A DNA stretch of 64,000 nt from Myxococcales bacterium (GTDB lineage Bacteria > Myxococcota > Polyangia > Nannocystales > Nannocystaceae). A model generated the notes under the pieces. It searched no databases and was not told the DNA's origin. It saw nothing but the letters and a program-made list of their open reading frames with translations. A program made the position numbers and the translations under genes. Below, piece by piece: positions 54,865 through 62,591 of the stretch (position 1 is the stretch's first letter; each line of letters starts with the position of its first letter). The stretch is taken from assembly GCA_016793465.1 (NCBI GenBank), contig JAEUJW010000089.1:1-64000 (forward strand), in the 5' to 3' direction.

Positions 54865-55888
54865 CCGCGGGCAGCTCCTCGAGGTCGGTGTCCTCGAGCA
54901 CATCGTCGTCCTCGTCGTCGAGGCCGAACGACAGGGCGCCCTCCGGGGGGCCCGCGTCGTCGGGGGCGATGACGCCGCTGCGGTAGGCGGCGAGGCTGAG
55001 CGGGTGCTCCCAGTGCCACGGCTCGGTCTTGTAGGGGTGGAAGCCGAACTCGTGGGCGCGGGCGACGAGCCACCGGTGCAGCGGCGTCTGGCGCTGGAAG
55101 TCGACGCTGGCGCGCGAGGGCTTGAGGCCGCCGACGCCGATGTCGACGGCGAGGCCGGTCTCGTGCGGCGAGTCGAAGGCGAGCCAGCGCTTGCCCTCGG
55201 CGATCGACCCGTACTTGGCGAGCAGCACCGCCTCGTACTGTGCGCGCGACTGCCAGCGGTGGGCCCGCCAGGCCGAGGCGAGCCGCAGCTCGAGGCCGAG
55301 GTCCTGCTGGGCCGCGGCCGACATGCGGGCCAGCGCCGCCGCGGCCAGTCGGTGCAGGCGCCTCGGCCCGCATGTCCCGGGCACGGCGACCAGCAGCGGC
55401 GAGTCGGGGCCGATCGTCCCGTACACGCGCACGCTGACGCGGCGCTCGACGTAGGTGTCGGCGGCGACGGCCGCGCTGCGCAGGACCGGCGCGCCGACGA
55501 CGGCAGCGGCGCGCAGGGCCTCTGCAGGCCGCGGTTCGGCGTCGTGGCCCGGGGCGGCCGCGGCGGTGTGCAGGGCGGGGGTGGCGGCGGCGTGCGGCGG
55601 CGCGGCCGACTGCGACTTCGTCACGACCGCGGCGGGCGGCTCGCCGGCGTGGCCCGGCGCGCGCGTGCCGGTCGCGGCCTCGAGCGCGGCGATCGTCGCC
55701 GGGCCGATCGCTCCGTCGACGGCGAGCGGGGGATTGCCCGGCGCGAACTCCTGCACGCGCCGCTGAAACTCCTGCAGGGCCTGGTGGCTGCGCGGCCCGA
55801 ACGCCCCGTCGGCGGTCAGCGTCGGCGCCACGAGTTTAATTAGACAGGACTGCACCCAGCGGTCGCGCTCGCGCTGCGACGGGGTCAT
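54857..55888 (-). CDS. VanY-like (M15) peptidase with peptidoglycan-binding domain
   Basis: A 343-residue protein. Residues 8-72 form a PG_binding_1-type domain (QSCLIKLVAPTLTADGAFGPRSHQALQEFQRR, then AVDGAIGPATIAAL). After an Ala/Pro linker, residues about 150-300 form a D-Ala-D-Ala carboxypeptidase/LD-peptidase of the M15 (VanY) type: SPHETGLAVD gives zinc ligands His242 and Asp249, and EPWHWEH gives Glu289 and His292. The acidic tail (FGLDDEDDDVLED) has a counterpart in the neighbouring lysozyme-like protein. No signal peptide is present, so export must be by another route, in keeping with a delivered wall-degrading effector. Overlaps the metallophosphoesterase stop by four bases. Confidence 0.85.
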   Translation of the reverse strand: MTPSQRERDRWVQSCLIKLVAPTLTADGAFGPRSHQALQEFQRRVQEFAPGNPPLAVDGAIGPATIAALEAATGTRAPGHAGEPPAAVVTKSQSAAPPHAAATPALHTAAAAPGHDAEPRPAEALRAAAVVGAPVLRSAAVAADTYVERRVSVRVYGTIGPDSPLLVAVPGTCGPRRLHRLAAAALARMSAAAQQDLGLELRLASAWRAHRWQSRAQYEAVLLAKYGSIAEGKRWLAFDSPHETGLAVDIGVGGLKPSRASVDFQRQTPLHRWLVARAHEFGFHPYKTEPWHWEHPLSLAAYRSGVIAPDDAGPPEGALSFGLDDEDDDVLEDTDLEELPADF

Positions 55889-57273
55889 GCGGCCCCCCGG
55901 CGGTGCGGCGGCACGCTGCCCTGCGCCAGCACCTGCGGCGGCGCGCCGGCCTGCCACTCGCACAGCTGCAGCTGGGCCCCGCCGCGCGGGTCCTCGTGGA
56001 TCACCAGGCCGGTGAAGCGGGTCAGCAGCGCCGGCGCGTCGCCCTTGCTGCGGTCGAGCGAGGGGTTGCGGCGCGCGAGGTCGAGGAAGCGGTGCCAGGC
56101 GTCGTCGCCGTCGGCCGCGGCCGGCAGGCGCATGAGGTAGATCCACGTGCCGGTGTTGACGAACGCCAGCCCGTCGTCCTGCTTCCAGCGGGCCGAGTGC
56201 GTGTGCCCGAGGACCACCGCGTCGGCCTCGTACTTTTTGGCCAGGCGCTGGGCCTCGGTCCACTCGCCGGGGTCCGGCGCGAGCGCGAAGTAGTGCTCGC
56301 CGGTGTCGCCGGCCATGGCCCGCTGGGCCGCGGCGTACAGCTTCAGGCCCGCGCGCGCCAGCTTGAAGCGGGCTCCGTCGAGCGCGCCGTCGTCGTCGCC
56401 GAAGCTCGCCGGGGCGCTCTCGTCGACCGCGAGCTCGATCGCCTCGCGCTCGGCGTCGGTCAGCCCGGCCTGCTCGATCGCGTCGGCGACCCCGAGGTTG
56501 CCCTCGCCCGCCGACACGTCGTCCTCGCCGTCGGCGAACGTCATGCCCTCGCCGAACTTCTTGTTGAACAGCTGCCACAGCAGCTTGGCCGTGCCGCCCT
56601 GGAACACCAGGCGCAGCGCGGTCGGGTCGACCGCGAGGGCCGTGAGCACCGCGCCCTGGAAGTCGGGCTTCAGCAGGTCGGCGAAGCGCATGCCGAACTT
56701 GCGCTTTAGCGGGTTCAAGAGCGTCTTGACCAGGCGCGAGCCGGGCGGGTAGCGGAACGCCGCGCCGTCGCCCTGCTGCGGGAGGTTGCCGTAGTCGAGG
56801 CGGTTCCACGGGTCGTTGTGCTCGCCGTGGGCCAGCAGGATCCGGCTGCCGCCGACCTCGAGGATCTGCGGGGCGTCGCCGCGGGCGAACACCAGGCGCT
56901 CGGCGACCGCCGGCGGCTGCTGCAGGCCGGCGCGCAGCACCGCCTGGACCTCGGAGAGCGCGACCTCGGCGTCGTGGTTGCCGAGGCGCACCACGACCTC
57001 GCCGCCGGCCGCGAGCACGCGCCCGAGCGCCTGCAGGACCGCGGCGGTCGGCGGGTGGGCGGCGATCGCCCGGGCCTGCGCGCTGGCCTGGGCGGCGGTC
57101 AGGGCCAGCGGGTCCTCGTTCATGAGGAAGTCGAAGGTGTCGCCGTTGAGGATGACGCGCATGCGCTGGCGCGCGGCGGCGTCGAGCAGGGCGGGGAGCA
57201 CGGCTTCGCCGGCGAAGATGTCGTAGCCGGCGCCGTTGCCGAGGTGAATGTCGCTGAGCACGAGGGTCGTCAT
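55885..57273 (-). CDS. Calcineurin-like metallophosphoesterase
   Basis: A 462-residue phosphoesterase with all five blocks: SDIHLG (Asp8, His10), NGDTFDF, RLGNHDAEV, LLAHGEHND and LGHTHSA. The dimetal site is therefore complete. A ~180-residue insertion between blocks 4 and 5 (from about AFRYPPGSRLVKTLL to GEHYFAL) is Ala/Glu/Asp-rich and unusual. Substrates are unknown; candidates are UDP-sugar, cyclic nucleotides or phospholipid. It overlaps both neighbours by four bases (ATGA), so it belongs to the protease/peptidoglycan-hydrolase operon. The gene at 61305 is its degenerate paralogue. Confidence 0.82.
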   Translation of the reverse strand: MTTLVLSDIHLGNGAGYDIFAGEAVLPALLDAAARQRMRVILNGDTFDFLMNEDPLALTAAQASAQARAIAAHPPTAAVLQALGRVLAAGGEVVVRLGNHDAEVALSEVQAVLRAGLQQPPAVAERLVFARGDAPQILEVGGSRILLAHGEHNDPWNRLDYGNLPQQGDGAAFRYPPGSRLVKTLLNPLKRKFGMRFADLLKPDFQGAVLTALAVDPTALRLVFQGGTAKLLWQLFNKKFGEGMTFADGEDDVSAGEGNLGVADAIEQAGLTDAEREAIELAVDESAPASFGDDDGALDGARFKLARAGLKLYAAAQRAMAGDTGEHYFALAPDPGEWTEAQRLAKKYEADAVVLGHTHSARWKQDDGLAFVNTGTWIYLMRLPAAADGDDAWHRFLDLARRNPSLDRSKGDAPALLTRFTGLVIHEDPRGGAQLQLCEWQAGAPPQVLAQGSVPPHRRGAA

Positions 57274-59429
57274 GGGGACTCCTGAGGGGCGGGCCGGAAG
57301 TAGCTGCCGGGCGCGCGGTCGAGGGTGAGGCCGTAGGTGTCGTAGCTGCCCTTCTTGACCCTGCGGCGCTTGTCCTTCAGCAGCTCGGCGAACTCCTCGG
57401 CGAGCCGCGGGTGGGCGGTCCACGTCGCGCTGGACCGGATGTCGAGGTCGGGGTGGCGGCGCGCGAGCTCGGCGAAGAACTCGGCGAACCACGGCTGGAC
57501 GTGCGCGGGCATCCAGTTGTAGAGGCGGGCGACCAGGCCGAGCTCGTAGGTCGAGGTCACGTAGTCGCAGACCTTGTGCTCGCCGCGGTGGTCGCGGACG
57601 ACGACCTTGTGCACGGCGCGCTCGAGGAAGTGGGCCATCCAGAAGCGGGCCTGGCCGACCTGGATGGCGAGGTCGTTGCCGGCCAGCATGAGCGCGCCGA
57701 GCAGCCGCGGGGTGCGGCGCACGTACATCCAGGCGTCGTCGCCGAGGCGCGGGCCGTCGGGGGTGGCGACGACCGCGTGCCAGCCGGTGTGGGTGCGCTC
57801 GGGCTTGCCGCCGTGGGCCTTGCGGGGGTAGCGGCCGTGGGCCACCGTGAGGCCGTTGGCGACGAAGTAGCGGCGGAACGCCGGCGCGGCCACGGGGTCC
57901 TCCATGAGCCCGGCGAGCAGCGCGGCGAGGGTGCCGGCGCGGCCGGCGAACTGGGCCACGCCCCACGACACGATCTGGTCGTCCCAGGTGTTGATCGCCC
58001 CGAACAGCCCGCCCGACTCCTTCAGCGCGTTGGCCTGGAAGATCTGGACGGCCCCGGCGGCGTAGCCCTGGGCCGACAGGGTGGCCGCGGTGACCAAGCC
58101 CTTCTTGCCGCCGCGGTACTGGCTGAGGTTGAAGCCGTCGCCCGCGCCGCCGCTGTGGCGCTCGCCCCAGTAGGAGAAGCGGACCTCGTCGTCGCTGCTC
58201 GAGATGATGTACTGCGGGCCGTCGGGCAGGTCGACCGCGTGCACGCGGAACTCGCCGCGGAGCTCGTCGGCGGGCGCGGGCTGGCTCACGAGCTCGACGA
58301 GCTCGGCCGGCTCGCCCTGGGCCGCGGGCGCGGCGACCGGCGTCGACACATGAGCGCCGGGGCAGGGCACGCCGACCTCGGTGGCGAGCGCGGCGATCGT
58401 GCGCGGGCCGGCCAGGCCGTCGGGCGTGAGCCGCCCGGTCCGCCGCTGGTAGGTCTTCAGGGCCGTGCGCGTGCGCAGGCCGACCGCGCCGTCGACCACG
58501 AGCGCCGGGTCGACGAGCCGGCGCAGGCAGCTCTGCAGCCAGTGGTTGACGCTCACGGTCGAGATCTCGTCGCTGTCGCCGAAGCTGAGCGGGTCGTCGC
58601 CGGCGGCCTCGCGCGGGTCGGTGGCGGCGTGCTCGAGCTCGGCCCACTCGGCCGGCTCGTCGCGCTCGTCGGCGGGCTCGGCGTCGGCGGCGGGCGCGGG
58701 CTCGTCGGCGTCGACGCGCTCGATCGCCTCGTCGTCGTCCTCGTCGGCGCCGCTCGAGAAGAACGCGATGCCGCCGCCGATGTACTTGACGCGCGCGAGG
58801 CCGAGGCCGACCGGGCCGGTCTGCCCGAGGACCTCGAGGGCCAGCCCGTGGCTCGACTGGAAGCCGACGCCCGCGCTCATGGTCCCGCCCTCGAGCTGCT
58901 GCAGCGCGTGGGCCTCGCCGCTGAACTCGACGCGCGTGCCGGCGCTGCGGTTGGCCAGGCAGACCACGTCGTGGCCGGTGTAGAGCTGCCAGACGATGCG
59001 CCACGGCAGGTGCCGCCAGGTCTGGCCGTCGCGCGCGCGGGCCCGGCCGAGCTGGCGGCCGATCGCTCCGAGGTTGCGGATCTGCGCCCGCTCGAGCCGG
59101 CGACACTTCAGCACGAACGCGTCGGCCGCCGAGAACTCGAGCGCGAGCCGGGCCTGGACCTGGCCGAGCCCGCCGAACCCGTGGACCGGCGCGCCCGCGG
59201 CGAGCCGCGTGGCCCGCACGCCCGACGACGAGACGTTGAGGCTGGTCGCCTCGCCGCGCTCGACCTCGAGGGTCACCCCGAAGTCGGACACGTGCCCGAG
59301 CTTCTGGAAGTTGTCGCCGACCACCACGCCGTAGTCGCCGAGCGCGATCGGCGTGACCACCGGCGGCCACACGGCGCGGCAGTCGATCTGCGTCTTTAAG
59401 AACTGGCTAAACTTCGATCCGGTGGACAT
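57270..59429 (-). CDS. Lysozyme-like protein with peptidoglycan-binding domain
   Basis: A 719-residue protein. The first ~240 residues are an unassigned, mostly beta domain (IALGDYGVVVGDNFQKLGHVSDFGV). An acidic linker (DEDDDEAIERVDADEPAPAAD) leads to a PG_binding_1 domain (about 290-355: NHWLQSCLRRLVDPALVVDGAVG to GPRTIAAL). Residues about 410-690 look like a lysozyme-fold muramidase: IFQANALKESGGLFGAINTWDDQIVSWGVAQFAG carries a likely catalytic Glu in KESGG and the motif order seen in phage-like lysozyme folds. No signal peptide. It lies 30 bases after the third caspase-like gene and overlaps the phosphoesterase by four bases. The enzymatic call is by motif pattern only. Confidence 0.6.
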   Translation of the reverse strand: MSTGSKFSQFLKTQIDCRAVWPPVVTPIALGDYGVVVGDNFQKLGHVSDFGVTLEVERGEATSLNVSSSGVRATRLAAGAPVHGFGGLGQVQARLALEFSAADAFVLKCRRLERAQIRNLGAIGRQLGRARARDGQTWRHLPWRIVWQLYTGHDVVCLANRSAGTRVEFSGEAHALQQLEGGTMSAGVGFQSSHGLALEVLGQTGPVGLGLARVKYIGGGIAFFSSGADEDDDEAIERVDADEPAPAADAEPADERDEPAEWAELEHAATDPREAAGDDPLSFGDSDEISTVSVNHWLQSCLRRLVDPALVVDGAVGLRTRTALKTYQRRTGRLTPDGLAGPRTIAALATEVGVPCPGAHVSTPVAAPAAQGEPAELVELVSQPAPADELRGEFRVHAVDLPDGPQYIISSSDDEVRFSYWGERHSGGAGDGFNLSQYRGGKKGLVTAATLSAQGYAAGAVQIFQANALKESGGLFGAINTWDDQIVSWGVAQFAGRAGTLAALLAGLMEDPVAAPAFRRYFVANGLTVAHGRYPRKAHGGKPERTHTGWHAVVATPDGPRLGDDAWMYVRRTPRLLGALMLAGNDLAIQVGQARFWMAHFLERAVHKVVVRDHRGEHKVCDYVTSTYELGLVARLYNWMPAHVQPWFAEFFAELARRHPDLDIRSSATWTAHPRLAEEFAELLKDKRRRVKKGSYDTYGLTLDRAPGSYFRPAPQESP

Positions 59430-59459
59430 GGCGGGCCTCGGTGCGGGTGGGGATAGACG

Positions 59460-61265
59460 TCACGACGAGCGGCGGCCGGCCTCGCGGTAGGCGGCGACCC
59501 GGCGCGCGAGCTGCTCGCGCGTGACGCCGGCGCGGGCGGCCAGGGCCGCGAGGTCGCGCTCGCCGAGCACGACCTGGGCGAGCGCCTCCTCGAGGATCTC
59601 GAGCGCGATCGAGGGCGCGGGCGCGTCGCCCGGCGCGGCGGCGGGGAACATGTCGACGGGCCTGGCGGCGACCGTGGCGACGGGCCCGGCGGCGGGGAAC
59701 ATGTCGACGGGCCTGGCGGCGACGGCGTCGACCGGCCCGGCGGGGGCCACGTCGATCGACGCGGCGGCCGTCGGCTCGGGTCGCGGGGCGCGGACCTCGA
59801 TCGGGCGCGGCGCGGCGGCGGCGGCGGCCTCGCGCGGCGGCAGGCGCACGGCGGGGTCGCCGAGCAGCACGTAGGCCGCGAGGTCCTGGCGCAGCATCCA
59901 CAGGTGGCCGAGGCGGGCCGCCTCGAGCGCGTAGGGCTCGTTGCCGGCGCGGGCCTGGGCCTCGCGGTCGTAGAGGGCGGTCAGCTCGACGTTGGTCTGG
60001 TCGAAGAACCGCACCAGCTCGCGCAGGCTGACGCCGCAGCGGTCGCGCTTCAGCAGCGAGCGGGTGATCGCCATGAAGCGGGCGGGGCGGTTGGTCGCGC
60101 CCGAGTCGAGCTCCTGGAACCCGTAGGTCCACGCCAGGTCGATGTGGCCCATGAACGCCAGCGGGCCGCCGGCGCTGGCCAGCGCGGCCTTCGGCACCGC
60201 GGCGACGAACGGGCGCTCGTCGCCCGCGGGCAGCCCGGCGAGCACGCCCTCGACGCGCCCGCGGAACTGCCCCGCCGCCTGCAGCTGGGCCAGCCAGTGG
60301 CGGTACGCGCTGGTCGACGGGGTCCCGCCGCCGTAGCACGCGAGCATGAACCACACGCCGCCGGGCATGAACGTGCGGTCCTTCAGCTCGTCGCCGACGA
60401 TGTGGCCCTCGCGGCCGAAGCTCATGGCGCCCTGGCGGGCGCGCTGGTCGGCGTACGACCTCCAGCCGCCGCGCGGGGCGCCCTCGCCGTGGCTGAGGGT
60501 GAACAGCACGCCGGGGTCGGGGTCCTGCACGGCGCGCATGAGCTCGTCGGGCGACGGGGTCACGCGGTCGCCGAGCTCGAGGATCTCGCGGGCGGGGTAC
60601 TGCCCGGCGGCCTGGCGGCGGCGCACGACCTCGAGGCCCGGGGCGATCAGCGCGCGGTGGCCGACGGCGGTGGCCGCGGTGCCGTCGTGGACCGTGAAGA
60701 ACAGCGAGCGCGCCGGCTCGGGCGGGGCGGCCGCGGCCCGTCGCTCGTGGCGCAGGACCTTGTCGACGTAGGCGAGGTAGCCGTCGTCGCCGTCGAACGC
60801 GAGGCGGCCGACGTAGCCGTCGCTCTGCTGGACCTGCTGGACCGCCAGCGGCACCTGGTCGAGGTCGCCGAGGATCAGCTGGTAGCGCGGCAGCTCGATG
60901 TTGAGGTCGGCGCCGGTCTCGAACTCCCGCTTCCGCCAGCGCATGGCCTCGTCCTGGGTCATGCGCGCGGGCACGCGGTAGACCTTGACCGCCTCGTCGC
61001 CCTGCTGCTCGCCGCGCAGGCGCATCAGCGGGGCGACCAGCGCGAGCAGGCGGTCGCCGGTCGGGCCCTCCGGCGCGATCACCCCCCAGCGCTGGAGCCC
61101 GAGGTCGTTGGGGTCGCCGCCCTCGTCCCAGAAGTGGCTGGCGGACGGGTCGTCGGCGGGCGGGTCGGCGACCCGGGCCGCGCTGTCGGGCAGGCCCTCG
61201 GGCAGCACCGGCGCGCCGTCGTCGGCGTGGGCCATCAGCAGGTTCAGGTCGGTGGCGTCGGACAT
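59460..61265 (-). CDS. Caspase-fold (C25-like) cysteine protease, third paralogue
   Basis: A 601-residue protein closest to the 41891 gene, sharing the N-terminal DATDLNLLMAHADDGAPVLP, then FWDEGGDPNDLGLQRWGVIAPEGPTGDRLLALV. The gingipain-like core has VGRLAFDGDDGYLAYVDKVLRHE, the catalytic His in TLSHGEGAPRGGW (about residue 255) and the Cys in FMLACYGGGTPSTS (about 305). The linker is short (about 90 residues; two PVDMFPAA repeats), and the C-terminal module LGERDLAALAARAGVTREQLARRVAAYREAGRR is clearest here as a helix-turn-helix. It is the first gene of the operon with the lysozyme-like, phosphoesterase and VanY-like genes, and a GTTCACG box lies 29 bases before the start. Confidence 0.74.
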   Translation of the reverse strand: MSDATDLNLLMAHADDGAPVLPEGLPDSAARVADPPADDPSASHFWDEGGDPNDLGLQRWGVIAPEGPTGDRLLALVAPLMRLRGEQQGDEAVKVYRVPARMTQDEAMRWRKREFETGADLNIELPRYQLILGDLDQVPLAVQQVQQSDGYVGRLAFDGDDGYLAYVDKVLRHERRAAAAPPEPARSLFFTVHDGTAATAVGHRALIAPGLEVVRRRQAAGQYPAREILELGDRVTPSPDELMRAVQDPDPGVLFTLSHGEGAPRGGWRSYADQRARQGAMSFGREGHIVGDELKDRTFMPGGVWFMLACYGGGTPSTSAYRHWLAQLQAAGQFRGRVEGVLAGLPAGDERPFVAAVPKAALASAGGPLAFMGHIDLAWTYGFQELDSGATNRPARFMAITRSLLKRDRCGVSLRELVRFFDQTNVELTALYDREAQARAGNEPYALEAARLGHLWMLRQDLAAYVLLGDPAVRLPPREAAAAAAPRPIEVRAPRPEPTAAASIDVAPAGPVDAVAARPVDMFPAAGPVATVAARPVDMFPAAAPGDAPAPSIALEILEEALAQVVLGERDLAALAARAGVTREQLARRVAAYREAGRRSS

Positions 61266-61294
61266 CTCCCAGCAGACCGCGGCCCCGGCCCGGC

Positions 61295-61300
61295 GTGAAC
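61295..61300 (-). promoter_or_regulatory. GTTCACG box of the third protease operon
   Basis: On the minus strand GTTCACGCCGGGCCGGGGCC begins at 61300, 29 bases before the ATG at 61265; it resembles the boxes of the tail operon and the first protease pair. Confidence 0.45.
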
Positions 61301-61304
61301 GCGG

Positions 61305-62504
61305 TCAGCCGAGCGCCCGCTCGCGCAGGCGGACGACCTCGCCGCCGCGCCACTCGATCAGCGCCAGGCGGGCGCCGCGGCCCCCCGAGCGCGCCGACAG
61401 CAGGGCCGCGGTCAGGCGCAGCCGCGTCGGCGGCAGGCCGCTGAGGCGCGCGTCGATCCGCGGCGTCCGCTGCCAGCGCTCGAGGTACGCCGCCCACGTC
61501 GCGTCGTCGGCGTCGGCCGCCGGCGTGTGCGCCAGCCAGGTCCACGCCCCGGTGTCGCAGGCGACGAGGCCGGCCTCGGCGCGCCACCCGGCCGCGTGGG
61601 TGTGCCCGCCGAGCACCGCGGCGGCGCCGTGTCGCCGCGCCTCGGCCCGCGCCGCCGCCCACTCGTCGTCGCCGAGCTCGCGCGGGAACCCGCCCGGCGC
61701 GGCCGCCTCGCCGACGCCGCTGCGCAGCAGCTTGAGGCGGGCGCGGTGCAGCGCGCCGTCGTGGGCGCCGGCGCCGAGCACCGCGTCGGGGTCGAGGGCC
61801 GCGCGCAGCACCTCGGCCTCGCGGCGCGACAGGTCGGCCCGCGCGAACACCCGCGAGGCCTGCAGCGCGCGCAGGATGTCCGGCGCGTCGGGCAGGTCGC
61901 GCAGCACGTGGCGCGCCGCCGTCGGGTTGACCGCCAGCCCGGCGAGCGCGGCGGCCAGCGGGCGCGCGCGCAGCAGGTCGGCGAGGCCGACCCCGAACTG
62001 CCGCCGCAGCGAGTTGATGAGGCGGTGCGCCGCGGCCTCGGCGTCGGCCTCGGCCTCGGCCTCGACGGCGTCCGCGGCGAGGCAGCGGCGGATCAGCAGC
62101 GCCGAGCCGCCGGCCTCGCAGCGCGACGGCGCGGCCGCGGCCACGAACGCGACGCGCCGGCGGGACCGCGCCGGCAGCTCGAGCCCGCCCAGCACGTGGG
62201 CCTGGACGTCGGCGCGCTCGAGCTCGGCGTCGTGGCGCCCGGCGCGGAAGATCAGCTCGCCGCCGCGATCGGCGACGCGCCCGAGCGCGGCGAGCACGGC
62301 CGCGTTCGCGGGGCTGCGCGTGAGCGCCTGGACGACGTCGTCGCCCTCCTGGGCCGGGAAGTCGAACGTGTTGCCGTTGAGCACGACGCGCAGCGGCGCC
62401 GCGGCCAGGCGCGCGAGCAGCCCGGCGAGCGGGTCTGCGCCCGCGAAGATGCCGGGATCCGCGCCGCACCCGAGGTGAAGATCGCTGAGGACGAGGGTGC
62501 GCAC
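61305..62504 (-). CDS. Degenerate metallophosphoesterase paralogue
   Basis: A 399-residue paralogue of the 55885 gene, starting at a GTG (62504) that aligns with the first codon of that gene. Block 1 SDLHLG and block 5 GGHTHA are kept. Block 2 has NGNTFDF, so the bridging Asp of GD is Asn; block 3 has GRHD for GNHD; and block 4 has lost its His (IRRCLA where the active copy has AHGEH). Metal binding and catalysis should be impaired. The start lies 87 bases from the divergent sigma-54 activator start. It may bind the substrate or regulate its active partner. Confidence 0.75.
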   Translation of the reverse strand: MRTLVLSDLHLGCGADPGIFAGADPLAGLLARLAAAPLRVVLNGNTFDFPAQEGDDVVQALTRSPANAAVLAALGRVADRGGELIFRAGRHDAELERADVQAHVLGGLELPARSRRRVAFVAAAAPSRCEAGGSALLIRRCLAADAVEAEAEADAEAAAHRLINSLRRQFGVGLADLLRARPLAAALAGLAVNPTAARHVLRDLPDAPDILRALQASRVFARADLSRREAEVLRAALDPDAVLGAGAHDGALHRARLKLLRSGVGEAAAPGGFPRELGDDEWAAARAEARRHGAAAVLGGHTHAAGWRAEAGLVACDTGAWTWLAHTPAADADDATWAAYLERWQRTPRIDARLSGLPPTRLRLTAALLSARSGGRGARLALIEWRGGEVVRLRERALG

Positions 62505-62591
62505 CGGACCGCGGTGATCGACTGACCCGCGGCGCAAACGTGACCAGGCTGCCGGCCTGCCCGCGGGCATATCATCGGCGGTCGAGTCGCC

